A DNA stretch of 64,000 bases, from positions 126,688 to 190,687 of the forward strand of contig DUDS01000010.1 of assembly GCA_004769085.1 (NCBI GenBank), read 5' to 3'. Shown here one piece after another: positions 46,332 to 56,500 of this stretch. This DNA comes from Candidatus Melainabacteria bacterium SSGW_16 (GTDB lineage: Bacteria; Cyanobacteriota; Vampirovibrionia; 2-02-FULL-35-15). Under the pieces are notes generated by a model, which saw nothing but the letters and a program-made list of their open reading frames with translations, searched no databases and was not told the DNA's origin. Both the position numbers and the translations under genes were made by a program. The number at the start of each line of letters is the position of its first letter. Position 1 is the first letter of the stretch.

Positions 46332-46649
46332 TTATCCACATTCGACAGGAAAGCCAGCTTCAATCCATGCTTTTATACCACCATCTATAACATACAGATT
46401 TTTACATCCAAGTGATTCAAGATATTCAGCAGCTTTCATTGCCCGCTTACCAACGCCGCAGAGAAAATAAGAAGGAACTGTTTTATTTATCTCAGCAACT
46501 TTAGTATCAAAGCAGGACAAAGGCAGAAGTTTACTACCTTTTATTCTTACAGACTGATATTCAGATATTTCACGTACATCAATAATCTGAAACCCTGTGC
46601 CTGAGTCAGATATTAACTTCATTTCTTCTACTGAGACCATTTCAACCAT
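46332..46649 (-). CDS. rhodanese-like domain protein
   Basis: A single rhodanese domain of 105 residues. It has FQIIDVREISEYQ and the active-site loop with the sulfur-carrying cysteine in YFLCGVGKRAMKAA, then the closing LYVIDGGIKAWIEAGFPV. Such proteins (GlpE/PspE type) move sulfane sulfur. The loop is 6 residues, the usual size for sulfur transferases. Sulfur acceptor unknown. Confidence 0.88.
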   Translation of the reverse strand: MVEMVSVEEMKLISDSGTGFQIIDVREISEYQSVRIKGSKLLPLSCFDTKVAEINKTVPSYFLCGVGKRAMKAAEYLESLGCKNLYVIDGGIKAWIEAGFPVECG

Positions 46650-46709
46650 AATTTATAACTTCATGATTATTGAGCTAATTATAGTGTAATACGACAAAAC
46701 TGTATTAGT

Positions 46710-46856
46710 CAGAACTTACGCAAAGTTAACATATTCAAAACTGGCTGTTTAACCGCACAAGTATTTTTTTGCTCCTTGTCACTACGCTCTGGCGTCGCAA
46801 AAATATACTTGTGCTGACGCGCCAGTTTAGTTGGTATAACATGTGCGTAAGTCCTG
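46710..46856. mobile_element. foldback (MITE-like) element upstream of feoB
   Basis: 147 nt that can fold on itself almost completely. The ends CAGAACTTACGCA (46710-46722) and the complement of 46844-46856 match in 12 of 13 positions. An inner pair, GCACAAGTAT (46755-46764) with its complement at 46805-46814, matches perfectly, and both are continued by T-rich and A-rich arms ending in GC. It encodes nothing. GC-rich centre and non-coding inverted structure fit a miniature inverted-repeat element; from memory the ACTTACGCA end resembles ends of small elements in cyanobacteria. No second copy and no clear target duplication was found in the window. It fills most of the 246-nt gap before feoB. 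Confidence 0.65.
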
Positions 46857-46895
46857 GTAAGTTATAATTATAGGTCCTTATAAGGATTTTTAAAA

Positions 46896-48938
46896 ATGAC
46901 AACTCATATAAAAACAGATAAAAAACACATAGCACTGGTTGGGAATCCAAATGTCGGGAAATCAGTATTTTTCAATTATTTAAGCAATATGTATGTTGAC
47001 GTAAGTAACTATCCGGGTACAACTGTTGAAATCACAACTGCTACCCTGAATCAAAATTACGAAATAAAAGACACACCTGGAATATACGGTGTCAGCAGTT
47101 TTAATGATGAAGAAAGGGTTGCAAGAGATGTAATTGTATATGCCGACGTAGTAATAAACGTTATATCTGCTTTAAGCCTGGAAAGAGACTTATTTCTCAC
47201 AAAGCAATTAATCGATATGGGAAAAAGGCTCATTATTGCAATAAATCAATTTGACGAAGCAAGATCAATTGGTCTTGAAATCAACACAAAAAAACTAAGT
47301 GAGATTATTGGTGTACCAGTTTTTACCACTGTAGCAATAACTGGTGAAGGCATGAATAACATTAAATCCGCTATTGAAAATGAAGAAGCTAAAACAGGAA
47401 TTGTTGATCCAGTATTATTAAATGAATTAACTGAGCTTTTGCCTTTTGTAAAAAATCAGGCTGAATCCCTTTTAATCCTTGAAGGTGATCTGGTCATTGC
47501 AGAAAGATATAAACTTGAACCAAGAAATAAAAGAAACGAAATATACAGTACAAGAAGAAAAGAAGTTAATGAAATAGTTTTAAAGATTACAAAAAAAGAA
47601 AACAACAAAGAAAGGTTGCTTACAAAATTATCAAACATACTTATCCATCCATTTTATGGTTCTATTGTTGCATTGTTTGTAGGATTCCTGTTTCTTTATC
47701 AGTTTCTGGGTATCTGGATAGGAGGAGATCTTGTCTCATTTACTGAAGGGAAAATAATGAACAGATATTATGAACCTTTTGTCAGGGAAGCAACAGGACT
47801 ATTTCTGCCAGTAGAAGCAAACTACACCACAGACAACAAAAACATTATATTTAGTTTTCCAAAGGGATTCCTGGCAGAAAAAATAAAATACGAAGAATTA
47901 AAAAGATTTAGAGCTGAGAACAAAAACGTCATCGGTGAATATTTTTTTGGACCGTCAGATTACATTGAAAAGACAGACAAAAATATTTTCACCTCATCAA
48001 AACTAACAAATAACCTTACAAGTGGAACCGGAACAATACTTGCAGGGAAATATGGAGTTCTTACTTTAACGATTACATATTTGCTTGGACTTTTACTACC
48101 ACTTGTAATTGCATTTTATACTGCTCTTGCAGTTCTTGAAGACAGCGGTTACCTGCCAAGACTTGCAGTGCTTTTAGATGGGCTATTAACCAGAATTGGT
48201 ATGAATGGTCGGGCAATAATTCCTCTTATACTTGGATTAGGGTGCGTAACAATGGCTGCAGTTACAACAAGATTACTATCCACAAGAAGAGAAAAAATTA
48301 TTGCACTAACGATTTTAGGCTTTTCTATTCCATGTTCTGCTCAACTTGGTGTAATTCAGGGACTTCTTGCTAAAAGCGGTGGTCTTAAGTCATGGATTAT
48401 ATGGTTAGCTGTCTTAGGGTTTGTACTAATTCTTACAGGTTATATTATGAATAAATTTTTGCCCGGCAAACCAACTCCTTTATTTATTGACTTACCACCT
48501 TTAAGAATACCTCAACTTAAAAATGTTTTTTACAAGTCCAAGACAAAGGTAGTATTTTTTATGAAAGAGGCAGTTCCTGCATTTTTCCTGGCTGCATTTA
48601 TAGTTGCAGTTTTACAGGTTACAGGATTTCTCACAAAAATAATTTTACTTTTTGAACCAATCTCCACAAAGCTATTACACCTGCCAAAAGAAGTATCTAT
48701 TTCATTTATATTAGGAATGGTCAGAAGGGACTTTGGAGCATTTGGATTAATGGAATTACCGCTTACGGCAGCTCAGGTAACTGTTGCTAGTGTGGTACTT
48801 ACTTTATTTGTTCCTTGTATTGCAACTGTAGCTATTATGGCAAAAGAACAAAACTGGAAAGTAGCAGTTGGGATATGGATTAGCTCTATTGTTCTTTCAG
48901 TATCAATAGGAACTATACTTGCAGCAATAATAAGTTGA
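46896..48938 (+). CDS. feoB: FeoB-like ferrous iron transporter
   Basis: Fe(II) uptake permease with an N-terminal G protein domain. It is 680 residues, shorter than E. coli FeoB (about 770). The GTPase part has GNPNVGKSVFFNYLS (G1), DTPGIYG (G3) and NQFD (G4). The membrane part starts near residue 255. A soluble loop of about 100 residues (285-390) splits the first two gates. The usual core GCNVPA and CSARLPVY motifs appear as GCVTMAAVTTRLL and CSAQLGVI, so the pore differs from classical FeoB and another substrate is conceivable. No feoA is near. The last 26 codons recur in decayed form at 57932-58009. Confidence 0.85.
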   Translation: MTTHIKTDKKHIALVGNPNVGKSVFFNYLSNMYVDVSNYPGTTVEITTATLNQNYEIKDTPGIYGVSSFNDEERVARDVIVYADVVINVISALSLERDLFLTKQLIDMGKRLIIAINQFDEARSIGLEINTKKLSEIIGVPVFTTVAITGEGMNNIKSAIENEEAKTGIVDPVLLNELTELLPFVKNQAESLLILEGDLVIAERYKLEPRNKRNEIYSTRRKEVNEIVLKITKKENNKERLLTKLSNILIHPFYGSIVALFVGFLFLYQFLGIWIGGDLVSFTEGKIMNRYYEPFVREATGLFLPVEANYTTDNKNIIFSFPKGFLAEKIKYEELKRFRAENKNVIGEYFFGPSDYIEKTDKNIFTSSKLTNNLTSGTGTILAGKYGVLTLTITYLLGLLLPLVIAFYTALAVLEDSGYLPRLAVLLDGLLTRIGMNGRAIIPLILGLGCVTMAAVTTRLLSTRREKIIALTILGFSIPCSAQLGVIQGLLAKSGGLKSWIIWLAVLGFVLILTGYIMNKFLPGKPTPLFIDLPPLRIPQLKNVFYKSKTKVVFFMKEAVPAFFLAAFIVAVLQVTGFLTKIILLFEPISTKLLHLPKEVSISFILGMVRRDFGAFGLMELPLTAAQVTVASVVLTLFVPCIATVAIMAKEQNWKVAVGIWISSIVLSVSIGTILAAIIS

Positions 48939-49120
48939 TTTTAAATTTAACCATTTCAAAACTTTTACCAAAAAGGATTCTTACGAAAATAAGATATATT
49001 TAATTTTTCACAACTTAACAATTAACAAATGAATTAGTAAAAAAATCCTGCATGGTTGCTTTGTATAAACAGGCTTAAGTATTGGTTATTAGATTTTTGT
49101 ACAAAAAGTTAAATTAAGTC

Positions 49121-50296
49121 ATGAATAAGCACATTATAAATTTACTGAACAGTACTCAGCCTGACACAGAAGATAATTCAAGTACATGTGAAAACAGTAA
49201 CCATTGCAATGACAATATATTGGATATAAATATCTCAATCCTTGAACATGCACTGGCAGGAATTAAATCAGATGAATTAATTGCATTAGCCAGAAAGCAT
49301 GGGATTCAAAGCAGGACTTTATTTTATGAATTATGGGATCTCTACCTATGCACACAGTGGTTTGCATTTAATGAAATGAGATTGCAGGGTAAAACAAAAA
49401 AATATGAAGAACTGTTTAAGCTTGAACTATTATTAGAGAAGGAGGTAAAACAAGCAAAAATTTTATATTTTAAATGCTTAAATATTGAAAAAACAATAAA
49501 AGAACAAACAAGCAATTATGTATTTGGAACTAATTCAAAACCAACAGATGAATTAACTAAAAAAATCAGACTGTCAGCATTTAATAACATATCATCTATA
49601 AATCCCGAAAAAGAATATGAGCAGATAATAAATGAAAGAATTAATAACTTTGTTTCAGCCAATTACAAATACATTAATACTGAAACATTAATAGAAGGAT
49701 CAAAATCAACCGATAAGGTTACATCCATACAAAAAGATAACACTTTCATGAGGAGGACAATTAGCGATCCAACTTGTTCTACTGAGCCAAGAGGAACAAG
49801 AGACATTTATTATTTAAATTCAACTCCTGACCCCAGATTACTGAGTGTAATGGATTTATTTATTCAAAGATCTGGTGGATATTATGAGATTCCAAATACT
49901 ACTGAAGGCTGGTTAGAAAATAAAATAACTCTTACATACTTTCCGGGTTATACTCTCTGTTCAAGGATTGAAAATGAACTTGCAACAATTACAAAAGGGT
50001 TTGCAAGAGGTGCTTTATTGTTCGGAAAACAAGTTAATAATCTTGAAGGATATGAAATCAACTCATCAATAAAAAAGGCAAGTATTCCATATGATTTTGA
50101 GACTGAAGAACTAATAGCCAAGGCATACAGCATGGACCCATTATTAGGAGATGTAATCAATGCACAAATGAGGGATCACTCACAGTATCTTACAAATGAT
50201 GGGCTATCACCTATCAAATACAGGCTTATAAAATTGTTCATAGATTATCTTGAAATATCAATTGTACCCGCTCTTAAAACTGAATTTGTGAAGTAA
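49121..50296 (+). CDS. unknown protein sharing a domain with the giant protein downstream
   Basis: 391 residues, without signal peptide or membrane segment. The N-terminal half is helical (about 30-150) and unique. Residues about 228-380 resemble residues 1533-1690 of the 2170-residue protein that follows. Both run through MDLFIQRSGG (MDQFIIRNGG there), an EGW / ESW tryptophan, a YFPGYTL (YYPHFKL) strand, ELATITKGFAR (ELAKITSKFAR), a Gly-rich turn, and a late AYSMDPLLGDVINAQ (AYDLDSALGEALNLK). It lacks the HExxH modules. It could be a partner, a regulator or a partial copy of the large protein. The gap to the next gene is 234 nt with no recognised feature. Confidence 0.75.
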   Translation: MNKHIINLLNSTQPDTEDNSSTCENSNHCNDNILDINISILEHALAGIKSDELIALARKHGIQSRTLFYELWDLYLCTQWFAFNEMRLQGKTKKYEELFKLELLLEKEVKQAKILYFKCLNIEKTIKEQTSNYVFGTNSKPTDELTKKIRLSAFNNISSINPEKEYEQIINERINNFVSANYKYINTETLIEGSKSTDKVTSIQKDNTFMRRTISDPTCSTEPRGTRDIYYLNSTPDPRLLSVMDLFIQRSGGYYEIPNTTEGWLENKITLTYFPGYTLCSRIENELATITKGFARGALLFGKQVNNLEGYEINSSIKKASIPYDFETEELIAKAYSMDPLLGDVINAQMRDHSQYLTNDGLSPIKYRLIKLFIDYLEISIVPALKTEFVK

Positions 50297-50530
50297 CTTT
50301 AACTACTTCTCAAACAATTTAAATGCCATTCACATCTATTTAATCTTAGCTAAACGAACTCATGAAACTTAATTTTTTTTTATTTTGATAAGTTTGCAAT
50401 CTTATCAACTAGAACACATACACTACCTTTATATATACAGCCTTCATGCTAATACGGGTGGGATGCATGAGAACTTTATCTTGTGCACTACAAATAAATT
50501 CATATTTTAATAAGCCTAAAGACAGGGGAC

Positions 50531-53500
50531 ATGGCTGAAATAACTAATAATAAAGCAAGTTCTCCTCCAATCAGAATTGCATGGGGACATCATAATAAGC
50601 CATCTTCTGACACTAGGCAAAAAGAAGAGACTAATGAACAATTCGATAGTTTTTCTAGGATAAATCCAGAAGCTTCGATTTTGCGACTTCCAAATATTCG
50701 AGCATTACAAGCTGATACAGCATTTACTCCAAATTGTTCATTTGATATCCATATCCTTACAGATAAATCAATTGCAGAAAACATAGATGCTATGAAAGCA
50801 CTTGTTGAAGCAATGGATGACAATGACAGAGCATCATTGCTTGAAGGTTTTACAGGGAAAGGATTTAACAATCTTTCATTTAATGAAACAATACTTGCAA
50901 AAGAAATTATACGACATAGGCTTTTAAGGTTTAGGCAGAAAGGTTATGATCTTGAAACTGTTAAAGGTCCAGAATTTAATACAGTTTTTTTCGACAAAAG
51001 AAAAGATGCTTTTCTCCTGGATATCCAGTCATACGCCAAAGATAAAAAACTAGAATTGCCTGTTTATACAGCACCCAGAACAGAAACCAACAATCCATTA
51101 TTATTACCAAAGCCTGATCCATTTAATTTTTTAAAGCCTGCCTATGAATATAGGATTGATTTAGCACCTGCATACCATGCAAAAGCAAAAGATATTCTTA
51201 AGAGTATAAATATTGATGAAAACGATCCTAATTATCAAACCCTATACTCTGGACTAGTAAAACATCTGGAATATCAAAGAGACTTAATGTATTTTGACAA
51301 TGGACAACTCGATAGAACCACAATTCCTAGACATTTAATTGAAAACAACCCTAGATTAAAAGAAATATTTAATGAACATGCAGCATATTTTACACTTGTT
51401 GCACAATTTAATTCAGTATCAGAAAGACTTCATGAATTATGCGAAACCTATAGGGGGAAAAATCTTTATGCAGACTGCAAATGGTATTCACCAGGCATAG
51501 AAAATGTGCCGTTTGGACTCCTTCACACACTCTTTTTACAGGAAATGAACAATAAAGAAATAAAAAGGGTTAGTCCAGAAGACAAATTCAGGACATTAGT
51601 ACTTATAGAAAAATTTAAGAAAGAAAATCCGGAAATATTTGCTGATGGTAATGGAATACTATCATTCGTACATTCTTATAATAAAAAAAGTGATGAATCC
51701 ATAGAATCCACCCCATACACTGATAACATACATAGTCGGGTGAAAAAAGAACCCGCCTTTATAAAATACACTAATGAACTTCTCATTGATCCAATGAAGT
51801 ACTTAAAAGGCAGTTCAACAGACCCTTTAATTAACTATGAAAGCCTTACAGAAGATGAAAAAGAAATAGTTGACACTCATCAGACTCGTTATAATATCAA
51901 ACTTTTTGAAAGAAAAGTTAGAACATCGTTAGTAGAACAATGCGATGAATGCTTTGACTCTGTTAGAAAAACAGCTAATCAGACTCTTAATGGTGAAGGC
52001 TGGTTAGATATAATGACAGACTCCTTAAGAAGACTAACTTATAGGGATGCCACCTCTACAGATATCTCTAATAAATTAAAAGAAGTACGAGAAGCAAAGA
52101 ATAAACTGGATGAATTAAAATATTCACTTGCTGTTACTAAAGATGGACACAAAATTGATACTGTAGAAGGATTTACAGAGCAATACAATGACAGAGTAAA
52201 AGGTTTAATTAAAAAGCTTGAAGAATTACAGGGATTACTGGGTGAACATGAAGAAGCAAGACAACTCTGGAATGAGGTTATTACTGATGTTTGTGCTGGG
52301 CTGGCAGCTTGCACGCTTGCACCTCTAACAGGTGGTGGTTCACTTGTAATGTTAGGAACTGCATTTGCTGCCGGTGGAGCTACAAAAGTAATACTAAAAT
52401 CATCTAATGATTTTCATAGCGATAGAGGATTTGCTGATTCAAAATCTTATGCCAGGGATCTGGTGACTGGAGGAATTACAGGAGTAACCTGCCTGACAGG
52501 AGTTCGTATAGAACAGATGGCTGCAAGAGCACTAATGAAGCAAACAGGCTGGGGTGTTGGAAAATCACTTTTAGGACGTGAAGGTCTTAAATATCTTGGT
52601 GGAAGAATCCCTCTTTCTATGGCATCAGGTGCAGGGATGGGATTTTCAGTTTCTCTAGCAACAGAAGCATATGATTCTTTAACAATTGAAACCTACAGAC
52701 CATCGTTTGAAGAAATCATGGGGAATGGTTATCGTGCAGCTGGACTAGGAGCAATTTTAAATCCTATTTTTCAAGGCGCTTCATATTCACTGGGAAGAGC
52801 ATTTGCACATAAACCACCAAAACTAGATCCCAATTTGCCTGAACTTGCCCGTACAAACCCAAAAGCTGCAGAAAAACAAATTAATTCTTATTTAAGGTAT
52901 TTAGCACGGGTAAACAATATAGATAAAAAACTAACTCCAAAGGTTCAAATTACAGATGATGTAGAAAATGCAATGGGAATTTATACCAACAAAGGACATC
53001 TTATAAAACTTCGTCCTGAATTTGCTGATGCCAATATAATATCTCATGAGTATTTTCATAATGTAAGAGCACTATTAACAACACAGGCAAGACTACAGGT
53101 ACCAGATGCAGCAGCACAGTCCAGATTAAACCTTTCAAGTAATTATAAAACAGAATTAATCAATTCAATTGTTGATCAGATTGGAACTGAAGAACAGATA
53201 TTTAATCCTCTGGTCGGGGTACATCAGAGACCAAATTTTTCCAGAATCATAGTTCCAAAAATAAGACAACTAGTAAGAGATTCATTAGACACCTACGAAT
53301 TTAATACATCAGACAAATCATTTAATATTAATGCAAGAAAATATAATGAGATTCTGGATAAATTTATAGATGGGCTAACAAATGACGAATTAGAAGGTTT
53401 GCTAAAAAACTTAAATTCTTCTGAAAGTGGTGGAACTCCAAAAGTTACAGCCAGAATACGGCTTGATGAATATCTTACTGTAGAAAGAGGAAGATTCCAT

Positions 53501-56500
53501 ACACTTGATAGTAAAATGCAGATCTATCCTGGCGATAAAAACATATACGATCCCAGTAATAAAAAATTTATGAATGCTCTATTATCAAAACCATTCAATA
53601 ACCGTCATACTACACTTTTCAGACAGTCTATCAGGTACCATGCTGAATCTATAAACGTACCCCAATTACATACTCTTTCACTAGAGTCAGATATTGCAAG
53701 GCAGTTTTCACTATTTGAAGAAATTCGTGCAAGAAATCATGGATATTCAAAAAAACTTTCCGGGCTACTTAAAGAAAATCCTGAATTAGAAACTTCTCTG
53801 AGGGAACTATCCAGTGAAGTACCAAAGTTTGAAGAGAATTTTCCTAAATTCTTAAAGGAAATAAAGGAACAAGTTAATGCACCTGGAAATAATCCTGAGA
53901 TTGTACGGCTACAGAGTATTCTTAAACAAATTGAAAATCCAAAAGCACAGGAAGCTATAAAACTAAAGTCATTAATGAAATACAACAGTCAGCTTTATCA
54001 AGCTCAAGGTTTAATACACAAATTTAAAGAAATAAATTGTAATGGAAATCTTACTCCTTTACAACGTGACTCAATACAATCCTCATTAATGAACAGGATT
54101 AAAGATACTGCTAATAAAGCCCAGAAATATAGATGGACAACTAAGAACGAATATGGACAATATATAGACGAGGGGATAGCATTTAATGAAATATTAGAAT
54201 TTTTAGCTGATCCTGCAAACAGAATAGCTAGCACAGCACTTAATCCCCCAGCTCGCTCCACTCAGCCAAATGAAAGAATGGCTTACAGGTTTACACCGGA
54301 TAATGATGCAAACCTTCCAAATGTCAAAGATTTTTCTTTAGATGCACCTGAGAACCCGCTACTAAGTGAGCCCGATCTTCCGTTAAACACTATTCAGGAT
54401 ATTGAACAAGCATTAAAAGGGCACTCAGAAATATATGGTTTGCTTGATGAATATGTTTCAGCATGTAAGTTTGATGATGTTATGCCTGGACCGTTAGGAT
54501 CAGCTCCCAGGGTCCTATTATCAAAACCTGAACCATTATTCTTTTTAGAAGAAATAAATGCTAGAGCTGGGTATTTAAGACTATGCCAAAACTATATAAA
54601 AAATTGTGACCCTGAAACGCTTAGTACTTTAATAAAAGACTTAAGAAAAAGTATTGATGGAACGTGGAAATTATATTTAAACAAAAGAGAAGGTTTCCTT
54701 GAAAGTAAATTTTTAAATAAAAGGGGTACAGAAAAACTAGGACAGGCAGCAGACAATGCATTTGAATTACATAACAGGTTAATTCAAATAGCAGAAATGA
54801 TAGAAAGGTTTAGAGACATAAGCATATATCAATATCACACAAACTCAATTCCTGAGTTAACAGAAGTGATAAGACAAAAAGCATTAGGCAGAAGTTATAA
54901 TAATCCGATAAATGAATATTTAAAAAAAGTAAACGAATTTTGTAATCCAGCTAAAACAGGGACCTACAAACATAACATTGAAAATGAAGATTTTGCAAAA
55001 ACTACAAGAACGTATTCTATTGGCAGAGTTAGAAACAATGTTACTTCGCATGAAATAGCAGGCAATAAATGGGTTGTAAGAGAAGTTTCTGAAAGTCCAC
55101 TTAAAGATTTCCCGCCTAAACCAACTAATATTTATCGCATAAATGCAGCTCCAAGTGAAGAGTTAATTACTGCAATGGACCAGTTTATTATAAGGAATGG
55201 CGGCACTTATAGGGTTGCATCAAGCAAAGAGTCCTGGCTAACAAATCATGACACTGTTGTTTATTATCCACATTTTAAATTGTCACTGGAAGCAGAAGTA
55301 GAACTAGCAAAAATTACAAGCAAATTTGCAAGACCATCCGGCACATCATTTGGAGGAGAAAAAATCACAGACGCCCTAGGAAATGAAATTAATCCCTGGT
55401 TAAAAAAAGATAGTCTTCCTACACACCTTCAACAATTCCAATTAGTACAACAAGCATATGATTTAGATTCTGCACTGGGAGAAGCACTAAACCTAAAATG
55501 GAGACAAACAAACGGTTTTGGTCCAACAGAATTTAGGGCAATAGAAGAATATCTGACAGGTCTTGAAAATAGCGGATTTTCAATAACTCAGTTTTCACTC
55601 CACTCTCCTGCAGCATTTGTACGAAGAGGGATGCCAAATACACAGCCACTGTTAAACCCAGAGTTGGTTAATACCAGAAATCATGCCATGGCAGAAAGAC
55701 AATTAAAGTTATATTTTGAATATTTAGCAAGAAGAAGTGGAAGAAATCCAAAATTAAATCCCAAAGCTGAAATTCTAGATCCATCTGCAAGTCCTACTCT
55801 TGAAGATTTTGGAGCTTACGTTAAAAACCAAAACAAAATTGTCTCTAATCGCCTATGGTATGAAGTACTTGCTCATGAAGATAAGCATTTTGAGTTTGCT
55901 TACCATTTAACACATCTTCGTCTTCATGCACCAGAAGAATTTAAAAAAGCATTAATAAAACATATGGTATCTTCATTTGAAAACAGAAACACAATGATTG
56001 ATTTTGACAGCCTCCAGCCTATGAGACGATTACACTTTCCTACCAAAGTAAGTTCAAAAGCAAAGAGTTTACTTAATGACTGCTTAGAATTATTTAATTT
56101 ACCAAAAGACAAGGCAGATCCTACAATAAACACTTCAAAGGTTATAGAAAAAATTGAGAATTTTACCAATAGTTTAACTGTAGATGAAAGAGATATACTA
56201 CTTTTACATTTTAGTAGAATTGGAAGCATAGACCAGATCATTTCTGATATCGCTAAGACTCATAATGTAAGTGGAGTAAATTGTTTCTTAGATGTTTTTA
56301 GGAGCAATCCTAATGTTCAGAATATATTTATAAATGATCTGATAAATGCTCATATTACTCTTGAATTAAAAAGATTTACAGGTTTTTGTATCTATGGACT
56401 TCCGTGTCCCCAAGGACAATTTTTATTTCACCCGTGTAATAAACACTATGTAGACAAAATTTTAAATACTCCTTATCCAAAAGGTGACTATGTGATTGGT

